Shown: in pieces, positions 14,181 to 14,267 of the stretch
Numbering within the stretch: the stretch's first letter is position 1
How the letters are laid out: the number at the start of each line of letters is the position of its first letter
Source of the DNA: an uncultured Bacteroidales bacterium
GTDB taxonomy: Bacteria > Bacteroidota > Bacteroidia > Bacteroidales > Bacteroidaceae
Assembly: GCA_937914945.1 (NCBI GenBank)
Contig: CALGJF010000050.1
Coordinates: 1 to 14,267, forward strand
DNA length: 14,267 nucleotides
Direction: 5' to 3'
Program-made: the position numbers and the translations under genes
The notes under the pieces: model-generated
The model's input: only the letters and a program-made list of their open reading frames with translations
Database searches by the model: none
Told to the model about the DNA's origin: nothing

Positions 14181-14197
14181 TTACAAGTAGCTTGTAA
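14181..14197 (-). promoter_or_regulatory. Inverted repeat at the coaX transcription start (possible operator or leader hairpin)
   Basis: TTACAAG-tag-CTTGTAA is a perfect 7-bp inverted repeat with a 3-nt centre, ending 9 nt from the -7 box at 14206-14213. It would lie at or just after the predicted transcription start. It may be an operator or a hairpin in the leader RNA; it could also be chance. Confidence 0.35.
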
Positions 14198-14205
14198 CCA
14201 AAATG

Positions 14206-14213
14206 CAAAGATA
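14206..14213 (-). promoter_or_regulatory. Probable -7 box of the coaX envelope cluster
   Basis: Minus-strand TATCTTTG followed by CA, a full match to the Bacteroidales -7 element. A convincing -33 TTG at 19-21 nt is not seen. Transcription would start near 14199, about 50 nt before the TTG start codon of coaX. Confidence 0.6.
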
Positions 14214-14267
14214 CTGCAATTATCCGAATATAGGTAATTTAAGCCGATTTTTCCACACTATATTTCT

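Noticed and set aside
1..14267. CRISPR array, insertion sequence or prophage
   Set aside because: I saw no regularly spaced direct repeats, no transposase, integrase or phage structural motifs, and no composition break between genes.

Overview
The window looks like a chromosomal housekeeping segment from a member of the order Bacteroidales (phylum Bacteroidota). Three things point there. Several genes are preceded by the Bacteroidales-type promoter, a -7 box TAnnTTTG (or TATCTTCG), in four cases with a TTG or CAA-complement -33 element 20-22 nt upstream. Start codons have A/T-rich upstream sequence and no clear Shine-Dalgarno sequence. The gene content and order (rimP-nusA-infB, and coaX followed by envelope genes) are those of this group. 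I see no transposase, integrase, phage gene or CRISPR array, and no obvious sign of recent transfer. The genus cannot be fixed from this sequence alone.

Left part (1-2446, minus strand): the transcription/translation operon rimP-nusA-infB, with infB cut by the window edge. Its promoter lies at 2416-2446. Between promoter and rimP is a short leader holding an intrinsic-terminator-like hairpin with a U6 tract, plus a competing long-range pairing. This makes it a candidate attenuator.

Middle-left (2500-4264, plus strand): two poorly characterised genes read away from that operon. The first is a 399-residue protein with ATP-grasp features. The second is a small single-pass membrane protein with its own good promoter and a 19-bp terminator hairpin that contains its stop codon. 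An imperfect palindromic intergenic repeat follows (4296-4364). Next is a minus-strand S41 C-terminal processing protease whose promoter sits inside the longest possible ORF, so translation should start at 6070.

Middle (6237-6546): a plus-strand tRNA-Asn(GTT) with promoter and terminator, then about 110 nt with no gene, an isolated promoter-like box, and a strong 15-bp hairpin that ends the next minus-strand operon.

Right part (14150 down to 6571, minus strand): a compact gene cluster. The order is coaX (type III pantothenate kinase, TTG start), an outer-membrane beta-barrel protein, a periplasmic TPR protein, lptC (LPS export lipoprotein), a CNNM/CBS/CorC-HlyC membrane protein, and a PpiD-like membrane-anchored periplasmic folding factor. 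The first five are packed with overlaps or gaps of at most 18 nt. The ppiD-like gene has a 206-nt gap and a separate -7 box. Apart from CoaX, which makes coenzyme A in the cytoplasm, the cluster is envelope-directed: LPS transport, an outer-membrane protein, periplasmic folding and an integral membrane protein.

The most interesting items are the rimP-nusA-infB leader, the unassigned ATP-grasp-like family with its small membrane neighbour, the palindromic element at 4296-4364, a terminator-like hairpin inside lptC, and the unexplained linkage of coaX to an envelope operon. I did not find a convincing entirely new defence or mobile system.
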